Source of the DNA: Pseudomonadota bacterium
GTDB taxonomy: Bacteria > Pseudomonadota > Alphaproteobacteria > Rhizobiales > Xanthobacteraceae
NCBI GenBank assembly: GCA_023435725.1
Contig: JAEYRD010000035.1
Location: 35,511 to 99,510, forward strand
Reading direction: 5' to 3'
Length of the DNA: 64,000 nt
The notes beneath the pieces are model-generated. The model was not told the origin of the DNA and did no database searches. It saw only the letters and a list, made by a program, of their open reading frames with translations. A program made the position numbers and the translations under genes. Shown here in pieces: positions 7,354 to 15,371 of this stretch (position 1 is the first letter of the stretch; every line of letters begins with the position of its first letter).

Positions 7354-10077
7354 ATGGTCCGAGAGCGCCGCGATCCTGAACAACGTCCGTCTCCCGAAGC
7401 GCTACTGGAAGCAGCGCGCCGGGAGGAGAGTGCGAGCGGCAAGCTGAAGATCTTCGTCGGCGCCGCCCCCGGCGTCGGCAAGACCTACGAGATGCTGCAG
7501 AGCGCTCACGCCAGGCGCAAGGCCGGCATCGACGTCGTGGTCGGCTTCGTCGAGACCCATGGCCGGGCCGAGACCGAAGCGCTGCTGCGCGACCTCGAAG
7601 TCGTCCCCCGCAGGAGGTTCGACTATCGCGGCCAGATGGTCGAGGAGATGGACCTCGACGCGGTGATCGCAAGGCGCCCGCAGCTGGCTCTGGTCGACGA
7701 GCTCGCCCACACCAACGCAGCCGGCAGCCGTCATCCGAAACGCTATCTCGACGTCGAGGAGCTGCTCTCCCACGGCATCGACGTCTACACCGCCGTCAAC
7801 ATCCAGCATATCGAGAGCCTGAACGACGTCGTCGCTCAGATCACGCATGTGCGGGTGCGCGAGACGGTGCCGGACTCGGTGTTTGACCGCGCCGACGCGA
7901 TCGAACTGATCGACCTTACGCCCGACGATTTGATCCAGCGGCTGAAAGAGGGCAAGGTCTATGTGCCGCGGCAGGCCGAGCGGGCGCTGGAGCACTATTT
8001 TTCGCCAGGCAATTTGACCGCGCTGCGCGAGCTCGCGCTGCGGCGTACGGCCGAGCGGGTCGACGAACAGCTCCTCACTCACATGCAGGCGAATGCAATC
8101 GCCGGCCCCTGGGCGGCGGGCGAGCGCATCCTCGTCTGCGTCAGCGAGGATCCGCGCGCGGCCAGCCTCGTGCGCTACACCAAGCGGCTGGCCGACCGGT
8201 TGCATGCGCCGTTCACCGCGATCTCGATCGAGACGCGGCGATCCCTCCAATTGTCCGACGAGGAACGCGACCGGCTGGCCGATACGCTGCGGCTGGCGGA
8301 ATCGCTCGGCGGCGAGGCGCTGACCATCCCTGCCGTTGGCCGCCGCATCGCCGACGACGTCATCAACTTCGCGCAAGCCAACAACGTCACCCAGATCGTG
8401 ATCGGAAAATCGACCCGATCGCGCTGGTTCGAACTGACGCGCGGCTCCGTCGTGCACGATCTCGTCCGCCGTGCCGGCAATATCAGCGTTCACGTCATCC
8501 CGGGCGACGAGCTCCCCGACCAGCCAATCTCGAAAGCGGCGGTGCAGACCGCAGCTCGGTCGGAGTCGTTCGACGCGTTACCCTATCTCAAGGCGCTCGG
8601 CATCACCGCGCTGGGCCTTGCTGCCGCTGCCGTGATCAAGCCGCGGTTTGGCGTCGAAAACGTCGATCTGGTGTTCTTGACCGCAGTGGTCATCGTTGCG
8701 GTGCGTTACGGGCTGTGGCCGTCGCTTCTTGCAAGCGTTGCGGCCTCGCTTGCCTATAACTTCTTCTTTCTGCCGCCGGTCTACACTTTCACCATCACCG
8801 ACCCGACCAATGTCGTGGCGTTCTTCTTCTTCATGCTGATCGCCGTGCTGGTTTCGAACGTCGCGGGCCGAGTGCGCACGCAGGCCGACACCGCGATCGG
8901 CCGCATCCGTACGACGGAGCAGCTCTATGCGTTCAGCCGCAAGCTCGCCGGCACCGGCACGCTCGACGACGTGCTGTGGGCAACCGCCTATCAGACCGCG
9001 CTGATGCTCAGGGTTCGCGTGGTGCTGCTGTTGCCGGAAGAGGGCCTGCTCACGGTGAAATCCGGCTATCCGCCCGAGGATGAGCTCGACCAGGCCGATC
9101 TTGCCGCCGCCAATTGGGCCTGGAGCAATGATCGTCCCGCCGGCCGCGGCTCGGACACGTTGCCCGGCGCGAAGCGGCTGTTCCTGCCGATGCGGACCGG
9201 GCGTGGCCCGATCGGCGTCATCGGCATCGACAACGATCGCACCGGTCCGCTGCTGACGCCGGACCAGCGCCGGCTGCTCGACGCGCTGGTCGACCAGGGC
9301 GCGCTGGCAATCGAGCGCGTGCTGCTGGTCGAGGACATGGACCGCGTCAAGCGTACCGTCGAATCCGAGCGGCTGCGCTCGGCGCTGTTGACCTCGATCT
9401 CGCATGATCTCAAGACGCCGCTCGCCTCGGTGCTCGGCGCGGCCTCGACCATGCGCGATCTCGCCGGCGCGCTGTCCGACACCGAGAAGCGCGACCTGCT
9501 GGCCACCGTGATCGACGAGTCCGAGCGGCTCAACCGCTTCATCGCCAATCTGCTCGACATGACCAAGCTCGAATCCGGCGCCATCGTGCCCAATACGGCG
9601 TTGCACGATCTCGGCGAGATCGTCGGCAGCGCGCTGCGGCGCGCCAGCAAGATCCTGACCAGCCACAAGGTCGAGCTGGCGCTGGCTGTTGATCTGCCGA
9701 TGCTCCAGCTCGATGCGGTGCTGTTCGAGCAGGTGCTCTTCAACCTGCTGGACAACGCCGCAAAATACTCACCACCGGGGACCACGATTTCGATCCGCAG
9801 CCAGCGCGAGCGGGACCAGGTGGTGCTGGAGGTCGCCGATGAAGGCGACGGGATTCCGCCCGACGAGCTCGAGAGCGTGTTCGACAAATTCTATCGCGTG
9901 CAGAAGGGCGACCGCGTCCGTCCCGGCACCGGGCTCGGGCTCGCCATCTCCCGCGGCTTTGTCGAGGCGATGCGCGGCACGATCTCGGCCGCCAACCGCA
10001 GCGACCGCAGCGGGGCGGTTCTGACCATCCGTCTGCCCGTACCGGCACAGACCCACGCATTGGATACCGCCGCATGA
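7354..10077 (+). CDS. kdpD: KdpD, osmosensitive K+ sensor histidine kinase
   Basis: Membrane sensor of the Kdp two-component system. Domain order: N-terminal KdpD domain with Walker A GAAPGVGKT (residues 36-44) and LVDELAHTN; a universal-stress-protein-like domain (about 245-365); four membrane helices of the DUF4118 type (about 395-490); a GAF-like domain; HisKA with the phospho-accepting His684 in ISHDLKTPLASVLGA; and an ATPase domain with LLDNAAKYSP and GTGLGLAISRG. ATG 7354 gives the family-typical beginning MVRERRDPEQRPSPEALLEA; an in-frame TTG at 7333 would add seven residues. The stop overlaps kdpE by four bases. Confidence 0.95.
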   Translation: MVRERRDPEQRPSPEALLEAARREESASGKLKIFVGAAPGVGKTYEMLQSAHARRKAGIDVVVGFVETHGRAETEALLRDLEVVPRRRFDYRGQMVEEMDLDAVIARRPQLALVDELAHTNAAGSRHPKRYLDVEELLSHGIDVYTAVNIQHIESLNDVVAQITHVRVRETVPDSVFDRADAIELIDLTPDDLIQRLKEGKVYVPRQAERALEHYFSPGNLTALRELALRRTAERVDEQLLTHMQANAIAGPWAAGERILVCVSEDPRAASLVRYTKRLADRLHAPFTAISIETRRSLQLSDEERDRLADTLRLAESLGGEALTIPAVGRRIADDVINFAQANNVTQIVIGKSTRSRWFELTRGSVVHDLVRRAGNISVHVIPGDELPDQPISKAAVQTAARSESFDALPYLKALGITALGLAAAAVIKPRFGVENVDLVFLTAVVIVAVRYGLWPSLLASVAASLAYNFFFLPPVYTFTITDPTNVVAFFFFMLIAVLVSNVAGRVRTQADTAIGRIRTTEQLYAFSRKLAGTGTLDDVLWATAYQTALMLRVRVVLLLPEEGLLTVKSGYPPEDELDQADLAAANWAWSNDRPAGRGSDTLPGAKRLFLPMRTGRGPIGVIGIDNDRTGPLLTPDQRRLLDALVDQGALAIERVLLVEDMDRVKRTVESERLRSALLTSISHDLKTPLASVLGAASTMRDLAGALSDTEKRDLLATVIDESERLNRFIANLLDMTKLESGAIVPNTALHDLGEIVGSALRRASKILTSHKVELALAVDLPMLQLDAVLFEQVLFNLLDNAAKYSPPGTTISIRSQRERDQVVLEVADEGDGIPPDELESVFDKFYRVQKGDRVRPGTGLGLAISRGFVEAMRGTISAANRSDRSGAVLTIRLPVPAQTHALDTAA

Positions 10078-10763
10078 GTGCTGCCCCGATCAAGGTCCTG
10101 GTCATCGACGACGAGCCGCCGATCCGCAAACTGCTGCGGATGGGGCTGACGACGCAGGGCTACGAGATACTGGAAGCATCGAACGGCAAGACCGCGCTGG
10201 AGAAGCTCGCGGAAGCGCCGGCGCTGATCATCCTCGATCTCGGCCTGCCCGACATCCAGGGCCATGAGCTGCTCCGCACTATTCGTGCGCGCAATGACGG
10301 CGTGCCGATCGTGGTGCTGTCGAGCCGGGGAGACGAAGCCGGCAAGGTGCAGGCGCTCGATCTCGGGGCCGACGATTATCTGACCAAGCCGTTCGGTATG
10401 GACGAGCTGCTGGCCCGCCTGCGCGCCGCGTTGCGGCACCAGCTTCAGGTCAAGGGCGAGCGTCCGGTGTTCCGTACCGGCGATCTCTCGGTCGATCTCG
10501 TCCGCCGCATCGTCAAGGTCGGCGAGCGCGAGGTGAAGCTGTCACCGAAGGAATACGATCTGCTCCGCGTGCTGGTGCAGCACGCCGGCAAGGTGCTCAC
10601 CCATCGCTTCCTGCTCAAGGAACTCTGGGACGAGCTGACCGACGCGCAATATCTGCGCGTCTATGTCCGCCAGCTCCGCCAGAAGATCGAAGCCGATCCC
10701 GAACGGCCGCAATATGTGCTGACGGAGACCGGGATCGGGTATCGGCTGAAGGCGGGGGATTAG
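10074..10763 (+). CDS. kdpE: KdpE, OmpR-family response regulator
   Basis: The 229-aa protein has an N-terminal receiver domain (acidic pair in VLVIDDEPP, phospho-acceptor Asp55 in IILDLGLPD, Lys in YLTKPFGMDELLARL) and a C-terminal winged-helix DNA-binding domain (VKLSPKEYDLLRVLVQHAGK, YVLTETGIGYRLKAGD). It is expected to be phosphorylated by KdpD and to activate the kdp operon. The ATGA overlap with kdpD indicates translational coupling. Candidate binding sites are the 11-bp-phased repeats at 2230-2258, 2174-2191 and 1285-1301. Confidence 0.96.
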   Translation: MSAAPIKVLVIDDEPPIRKLLRMGLTTQGYEILEASNGKTALEKLAEAPALIILDLGLPDIQGHELLRTIRARNDGVPIVVLSSRGDEAGKVQALDLGADDYLTKPFGMDELLARLRAALRHQLQVKGERPVFRTGDLSVDLVRRIVKVGEREVKLSPKEYDLLRVLVQHAGKVLTHRFLLKELWDELTDAQYLRVYVRQLRQKIEADPERPQYVLTETGIGYRLKAGD

Positions 10764-10810
10764 GTCCTTCCATCCACGATCGATGTGGTGGCGCGAGCCT
10801 GCATCAACAC

Positions 10811-10894
10811 CGTCATTGCGAGCGCAGCGAAGCAATCCAGTGTCTCGCCGCGGAAGGAGTCTGGATTGCTTCGCTGCGCTCGCAGCAATGACGG
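10811..10894. repeat. Dispersed palindromic element, copy 2 (kdpE-ku gap)
   Basis: The arms CGTCATTGCGAGCGCAGCGA and TCGCTGCGCTCG..CAATGACG are complementary with one small interruption. It sits between the convergent kdpE and ku genes, where a long hairpin could stop transcription from both sides. Confidence 0.88.
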
Positions 10895-10900
10895 AGCAGG

Positions 10901-11785
10901 CTACCCCACCTTCCTGTGTCGCGTCGTGGACCGGTGTGTCTTCTGCGCCGCTCGCTGCCGCCCGGTCGCCCTGCGCGCGTGAGATTTCGCCGCCGTCTTC
11001 TTTCCGCCGCGCCCTTTCAGGCTCTGCTTCAGCGCGTCCATTAGGCTGATGACGTTGCTCGGGCGCTCCTCGGACTCCGGCAGCTCGATCTTCCTGCCGC
11101 TCGCCTTGCGCTTCACCAGTGCCTTCAGCGCAGTTTCGTACTCGTCCTTGAACTTGCTCGGGTCGAAATGCGCGGCCTTGGTGTGCAGGATGTGGCCGGC
11201 GAGCTCTACCATGTCCTTCGTGATCTTCGGGCTCTTGATGTCGTCGAAGAACTGGTCCTCGTCTCGCAGCTCGTAAGGATACCGCAGCGTGGTGCCGAGC
11301 AGGCCCTTGCCGAGCGGCTCGATCGCCATGACATGCTCACGGTTGGTCAGCACGATTTTCGCGAGCGCCACGCGCTCCTGGTCCTTCATGGCGTCGCGGA
11401 TCACAGCAAAGGCGTCGATCGCGGCCTTGCCGTCGGGCGCGATATAGTAGGGATGGTTAAGATAGCGCTGGTCGATCTCTTCGCTCGGGACGAAGCTCTC
11501 GATGTCGATCGTGTGATTGCTCTCGATCTGGACGGCCTCGAGCTCCTCCGGCTCGACCTCGACATACTTGCCCTTGCGCAGCTCGTAGCTGCGTCCCTTC
11601 TGGTCGCTCTCGACGACGTCACCGGTTTCGGAATCCACCATCTGCTGCTTGAGCCGGTTGCCGGTCTCGCGGTTGATCAGGTGAAAGCGCGTCTTCTCGG
11701 CCGCCGTGGTTGCCGGATAGAGCGCGACCGGGCAGCTGACCAGCGACAGTTTTAACGTTCCCTTCCAATAGGCGCGGGGAGCCAT
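10901..11785 (-). CDS. ku: Ku, non-homologous end-joining DNA-end-binding protein
   Basis: The 294-aa bacterial Ku homodimer subunit threads onto broken DNA ends and recruits LigD. The sequence has the family start MAPRAYWKGTLKLSLVSCPV, the Ku core (LINRETGNRLKQQMVD, GKYVEVEPEELEAVQIES, YYIAPDGKAAIDAFAVIRDA) and a lysine/arginine-rich tail (KSHARRATGRQRAAQKTHRS) of the type that aids DNA binding. ATG 11785 is chosen over upstream codons because of this conserved start and a TGGAG ribosome-binding sequence. Divergent from ligD, sharing 118 bp. Confidence 0.95.
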   Translation of the reverse strand: MAPRAYWKGTLKLSLVSCPVALYPATTAAEKTRFHLINRETGNRLKQQMVDSETGDVVESDQKGRSYELRKGKYVEVEPEELEAVQIESNHTIDIESFVPSEEIDQRYLNHPYYIAPDGKAAIDAFAVIRDAMKDQERVALAKIVLTNREHVMAIEPLGKGLLGTTLRYPYELRDEDQFFDDIKSPKITKDMVELAGHILHTKAAHFDPSKFKDEYETALKALVKRKASGRKIELPESEERPSNVISLMDALKQSLKGRGGKKTAAKSHARRATGRQRAAQKTHRSTTRHRKVG

Positions 11786-11814
11786 TCCGTTCTCCAGTGA
11801 TTTCAACGCGTTTT

Positions 11815-11847
11815 GGAACCCCAACCGTCCCATGGGGTTTTGGTTCC
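11815..11847. promoter_or_regulatory. Symmetrical divergent EcfG-like promoters for ku and ligD
   Basis: On the plus strand GGAAC (11815-11819) is followed after 16 bases by GGTT (11836-11839). On the minus strand GGAAC (11847-11843) is followed after 16 bases by GGTT (11826-11823). This fits the alphaproteobacterial EcfG/RpoE2 pattern GGAAC-N16/17-CGTT apart from the first base of the -10 element. The two promoters overlap face to face, so ku and ligD would be co-induced. Confidence 0.55.
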
Positions 11848-11903
11848 GGGTGGGACTTTTGCCATGATAGGCTTCAGCGCTGAAAGAGAATGCGGGACCG
11901 GCC

Positions 11904-14573
11904 GTGCTGCGAAAACTCTCCACCTACCGACAGAAGCGTGATTTCGAGAAGACGCCGGAGCCCTCCGGGGAGACTGCGGTGGCGCCGTCGAGGCAGCGGC
12001 GCTTTGTCATCCAGAAGCACGATGCGACGCGGCTACATTACGACTTCCGCCTCGAATTCGACGGCGTCTTCAAATCCTGGGCGGTGACGAAGGGCCCCTC
12101 GCTTGATCCGCACGACAAGCGGCTGGCGGTCGAGGTCGAGGACCATCCGCTCGACTATGGCGATTTCGAAGGCACGATTCCGGAAGGACAGTATGGCGGC
12201 GGCACGGTGATGCTGTGGGACCGTGGCACCTGGGAATCCGATGATCCCGAAGCCGGCTTCAGGAAGGGCGATCTGAAGTTCACGCTGCACGGCGAGAAGC
12301 TGCATGGAAGCTGGGTACTGGTGCGCATGCGCAATGACCGCACCGGCGGCAAACGCACCAACTGGCTGCTGATCAAGCATCGCGACGAATATGCCAGCGA
12401 GAGCGATGACATTCTCGGCGAGGACAAGTCGGTGGCGTCCGGCCGCGCGATGGCTGAGATCGCCGATGGCAAGGGACGTGCGCCGAAGCCGTTCATGCTG
12501 GCCAAGGGCGCCAAAGGCAAGGCCGATGCGGTCTGGCAGTCCAACCGTGCTGAGGAGACGAAAGGGCGTACCGTCAAGCCGGCGCCTCGCACGGCATTGA
12601 AGGCCGGCAAGGCGGCGAAGAAGATAGCCACGACCGCGACCAACGCCAAAAAGGTTGCGGAAATGCCGGACTTCGTGGCGCCCCAGCTCTGCACCTTGGT
12701 CGAGCGCCCGCCGGCCGGCGAGCGCTGGTGCCACGAGATCAAGTTCGACGGCTACCGCGTGCAGCTTCGTGTCGAGGACGGCAAGGCGACGCTGAAGACG
12801 CGCAAGGGCCTCGACTGGACCGAAAAGTTCGCGGTGATCGCGAAGGAAGCGGGCGGGCTTCCTGACGTCATGATCGATGGCGAGATCGTTGCGCTCGACC
12901 ACAACGGTGCTCCGAATTTCTCATCGCTCCAGGCCGCGCTGTCGGACGGCAAGACCGAGGACCTGATCTTCTTTGCCTTCGACCTCTTGTTCGCTGACGG
13001 CCTCGATTACCGCCGTCTGCCGCTTGACGAGCGCAAGGCGCGGCTCAAGCAATTGCTCGAGGCCCGCAAACGCAAGTCGAGCCAGATCCGCTATGTCGAG
13101 CATTTCGAGAGCGGCGGAGATGCGGTGCTGCAATCGGCCTGCAAGCTCGAGCTCGAAGGCGTGGTGTCGAAGAAGCTGGATGCGCCCTATCGCTCCGGCC
13201 GTACCGAGAGCTGGACCAAGGCAAAATGCCGCGCCGGACACGAGGTGGTGATCGGCGGCTACAAGACCACCAACGGCAAATTCCGCTCGTTGATGGCGGG
13301 CGTGCATCGCGGGGATCATCTCGCTTTCGTCGGCATGGTCGGCACCGGTTTTGGTGCGGACAAGGTCAAGCGCATCATGCCGTCGCTTAAGGCCATGGAG
13401 GCCAACGAAAGTCCCTTTGGCGGCAAGAATGCTCCGAAGAAGACACGGGACGTGCACTGGCTGAAGCCGGAGCTCGTCGCCGAGATCGAATTCGCCGGCT
13501 TCACCGCCGACGGCAATATCCGTCAGGCCGCGTTCAAGGGCCTGCGGCAGGATAAGCCGGCCGAGGAGGTCGAGGCGGAGACGCCAGCAGATACTGCGCT
13601 CGCCAAGCCCTCCGCCAGGAAGCGTGCCGTGCCCAAGACAGGCAAGCGGCTGAAGGACGCAGCGACTTCCGAGGTCATGGGCGTCGTCATCTCGAAGCCG
13701 GACAAGGAGCTCTGGCCGGACGGCGGCGACGGCGAGGGCGTCACCAAGCTCGATCTCGCGCGCTACTTCGAGGCGGTCGGACCGTGGATGATCGGGCACC
13801 TGAAAGGGCGCCCGTGCTCGATCTTGCGCGCGCCTGATGGCATCGGCGGAGAAAAATTCTTCCAGCGTCATGCCATGCAGGGCACATCGAACCTGCTCGA
13901 ACTCGCGAAAGTCTCCGGCGACCGCAAGCCATATTTGCAGATCGACCGCGTCGAGGGGCTCGCTGCCGTCGCGCAGATCGGCGGCGTCGAGCTGCATCCC
14001 TGGAATTGCGCGCCCGACGCTTATGACACGCCGGGCCGGCTCGTGTTCGACCTCGACCCGGCGCCGGACGTCAGGTTCGCCGATGTCGTGGATGCCGCCA
14101 AGCAGATGCGGCAGCGGCTCGCGGATGTCGACATGGAAAGTTTCTGCAAGACCACCGGCGGCAAGGGCCTGCATGTGGTGGTGCCGCTGCTCCACGGGGC
14201 GCGCGACAAGGTGAGCTGGAAGGAGGCCAAGGCGTTTGCGCAAGGCATCTGCCGGTGGATGGCGGATGACGATCCCGAGCGCTATCTGCTCAACATGTCC
14301 AAGAAGCTGCGCGACGGGAAGATTTTCCTGGACTATCTGCGTAACGATCGCCTGGCGACCGCGGTCGCGCCGCTGTCGCCGCGCGCGCGCGATGGCGCGA
14401 CCGTGTCGATGCCCGTCACGTGGGCGCAGGTGAAGGGCGATCTTGATCCGAAGCGATACACGGTGCGGACCGTGCCGGGTCTGCTGGCGCGTTCCAAGGC
14501 GTGGGAGGGTTATGACGATGCGGCCGCGCCGATCAAGGCGGCAATGAAGAAGCTTGCGGCGAAGGTGAAATAG
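11904..14573 (+). CDS. ligD: LigD, multifunctional NHEJ DNA ligase
   Basis: The 889-aa protein carries three domains in the order phosphoesterase-ligase-polymerase. The 3'-phosphoesterase (about 30-175) shows HDATRLHYDFRLE and HPLDYGDFEG. The ATP-dependent ligase (about 260-540) has the adenylation motif KFDGYR with Lys280, then DGEIVALD and EGVVSKK. The primase/polymerase (about 605-889) has the catalytic DLDPAP motif (Asp716, Asp718). A basic Ala/Lys-rich linker joins the first two. GTG 11904 is the start. It works with Ku on double-strand breaks, processing and sealing ends. Confidence 0.95.
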   Translation: MLRKLSTYRQKRDFEKTPEPSGETAVAPSRQRRFVIQKHDATRLHYDFRLEFDGVFKSWAVTKGPSLDPHDKRLAVEVEDHPLDYGDFEGTIPEGQYGGGTVMLWDRGTWESDDPEAGFRKGDLKFTLHGEKLHGSWVLVRMRNDRTGGKRTNWLLIKHRDEYASESDDILGEDKSVASGRAMAEIADGKGRAPKPFMLAKGAKGKADAVWQSNRAEETKGRTVKPAPRTALKAGKAAKKIATTATNAKKVAEMPDFVAPQLCTLVERPPAGERWCHEIKFDGYRVQLRVEDGKATLKTRKGLDWTEKFAVIAKEAGGLPDVMIDGEIVALDHNGAPNFSSLQAALSDGKTEDLIFFAFDLLFADGLDYRRLPLDERKARLKQLLEARKRKSSQIRYVEHFESGGDAVLQSACKLELEGVVSKKLDAPYRSGRTESWTKAKCRAGHEVVIGGYKTTNGKFRSLMAGVHRGDHLAFVGMVGTGFGADKVKRIMPSLKAMEANESPFGGKNAPKKTRDVHWLKPELVAEIEFAGFTADGNIRQAAFKGLRQDKPAEEVEAETPADTALAKPSARKRAVPKTGKRLKDAATSEVMGVVISKPDKELWPDGGDGEGVTKLDLARYFEAVGPWMIGHLKGRPCSILRAPDGIGGEKFFQRHAMQGTSNLLELAKVSGDRKPYLQIDRVEGLAAVAQIGGVELHPWNCAPDAYDTPGRLVFDLDPAPDVRFADVVDAAKQMRQRLADVDMESFCKTTGGKGLHVVVPLLHGARDKVSWKEAKAFAQGICRWMADDDPERYLLNMSKKLRDGKIFLDYLRNDRLATAVAPLSPRARDGATVSMPVTWAQVKGDLDPKRYTVRTVPGLLARSKAWEGYDDAAAPIKAAMKKLAAKVK

Positions 14574-14606
14574 GTTCTCGTCGGCGTGACGAGACGGGAC
14601 CCTCGT

Positions 14607-14685
14607 AGGGTGGCAAAGGAAGTGTGCCCACCGGTGTGCTTTCGGAGCGAAGAGGTGGGCACGGCGCGTTGCGTCTTTGCCCACC
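14607..14685. repeat. Inverted-repeat element between ligD and the DUF3309 gene
   Basis: GTGCCCACC (14624-14632) pairs with GGTGGGCAC (14654-14662), and an outer AGGGTGGCAAAG pairs imperfectly with CTTTGCCCACC. It lies between convergent genes and may act as a bidirectional terminator. It resembles another dispersed repeat type of such genomes, but only one copy is seen here. Confidence 0.6.
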
Positions 14686-14703
14686 TACTTAGTCGTGACT
14701 GAG

Positions 14704-14868
14704 CTAGATCCGTCCCATCAAAAGCAGGATCAGCAGGATGATGATGACGAGTCCGAGGCCGCCGCCGCCGTAATAGCCGGTGCCGTAGAACGGGCCGCCG
14801 CCGATGCCGCTGAAGCCGCCGAGCAGGGCGATGATCAAAATGATCAGAATGATCGTACCAATAGACAT
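14704..14868 (-). CDS. DUF3309 small membrane protein
   Basis: This 54-aa protein consists of a hydrophobic N-terminal helix (MSIGTIILIILIIALLGG), a glycine/tyrosine-rich centre and a second helix ending LLILLLMGRI. This is the pattern of DUF3309 peptides, common in alphaproteobacteria and of unknown role. ATG 14868 has a GGAGGAG sequence six bases upstream. A GGAAC-N16-AGTT element lies about 65-85 bp upstream, suggesting stress induction. Confidence 0.85.
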   Translation of the reverse strand: MSIGTIILIILIIALLGGFSGIGGGPFYGTGYYGGGGLGLVIIILLILLLMGRI

Positions 14869-14930
14869 GCGAATCTCCTCCACCCCTTCGTCAAAAGGGT
14901 CGTTTGCACTTGTCCTGTTGCGCTGGAGGC

Positions 14931-14955
14931 AACTTGCCGCAGGTTTTAAAGTTCC
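14931..14955 (-). promoter_or_regulatory. EcfG-like promoter for the DUF3309 gene
   Basis: On the minus strand GGAAC (14955-14951) is followed after 16 bases by AGTT (14934-14931). It matches the general-stress promoter pattern except for the first base of CGTT, and is correctly oriented toward the gene starting at 14868. Confidence 0.4.
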
Positions 14956-15050
14956 GATTTTGAAACGGGGCCGCACGTCCGAGTTGCATGGAACCTTTGC
15001 CTGTGCGGCCGGCATGATTATGTGAGGATTAATCAACACGGGCAGAGACC

Positions 15051-15368
15051 ATGTCAGCACCGCTTGTCGTTTCCATTCCGCATCGTCTCGGCCGCGAGGA
15101 GGCGGTGCGCCGGCTCAAGGCCGGGCTTGGCCGCGCGGCCGCCAGCATCCCGGTGATGCAGGTCGAGGAGGAGCGCTGGACCGGCGACAGCATGAATTTT
15201 CGCGTTCGCGCGCTCGGGCAGATCGCGAGCGGCCAGGTCGACGTAGCTGACGATCATGTCAAGGTGCAGGTCATGCTGCCCTGGCTGTTGCAACGCTTCG
15301 CCGAGATGGCGCAGGCGACGATTCGCAAGCGCGGGCAGTTGCTGCTGACGAAGGACGAGGGGAAGTGA
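15051..15368 (+). CDS. Polyhydroxyalkanoic-acid-system family protein
   Basis: The 105-aa protein resembles the small family encoded near polyhydroxyalkanoate granule genes: start PLVVSIPHRLGREEAVRRLK, a central strand region with FRVRALGQIASGQVDVADDH, then LPWLLQRFAEMAQATIRKRG. Such proteins are soluble and poorly characterised. No PHA genes are in the window. ATG 15051 has a weak GCAGAG ribosome-binding sequence. It converges on treY with 3 bp between stops. Confidence 0.75.
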   Translation: MSAPLVVSIPHRLGREEAVRRLKAGLGRAAASIPVMQVEEERWTGDSMNFRVRALGQIASGQVDVADDHVKVQVMLPWLLQRFAEMAQATIRKRGQLLLTKDEGK

Positions 15369-15371
15369 GTT

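Noticed and set aside
12921..14684. 587-codon minus-strand frame opposite ligD
   Set aside because: It covers the ligase and polymerase domains on the other strand and has no recognisable motif.
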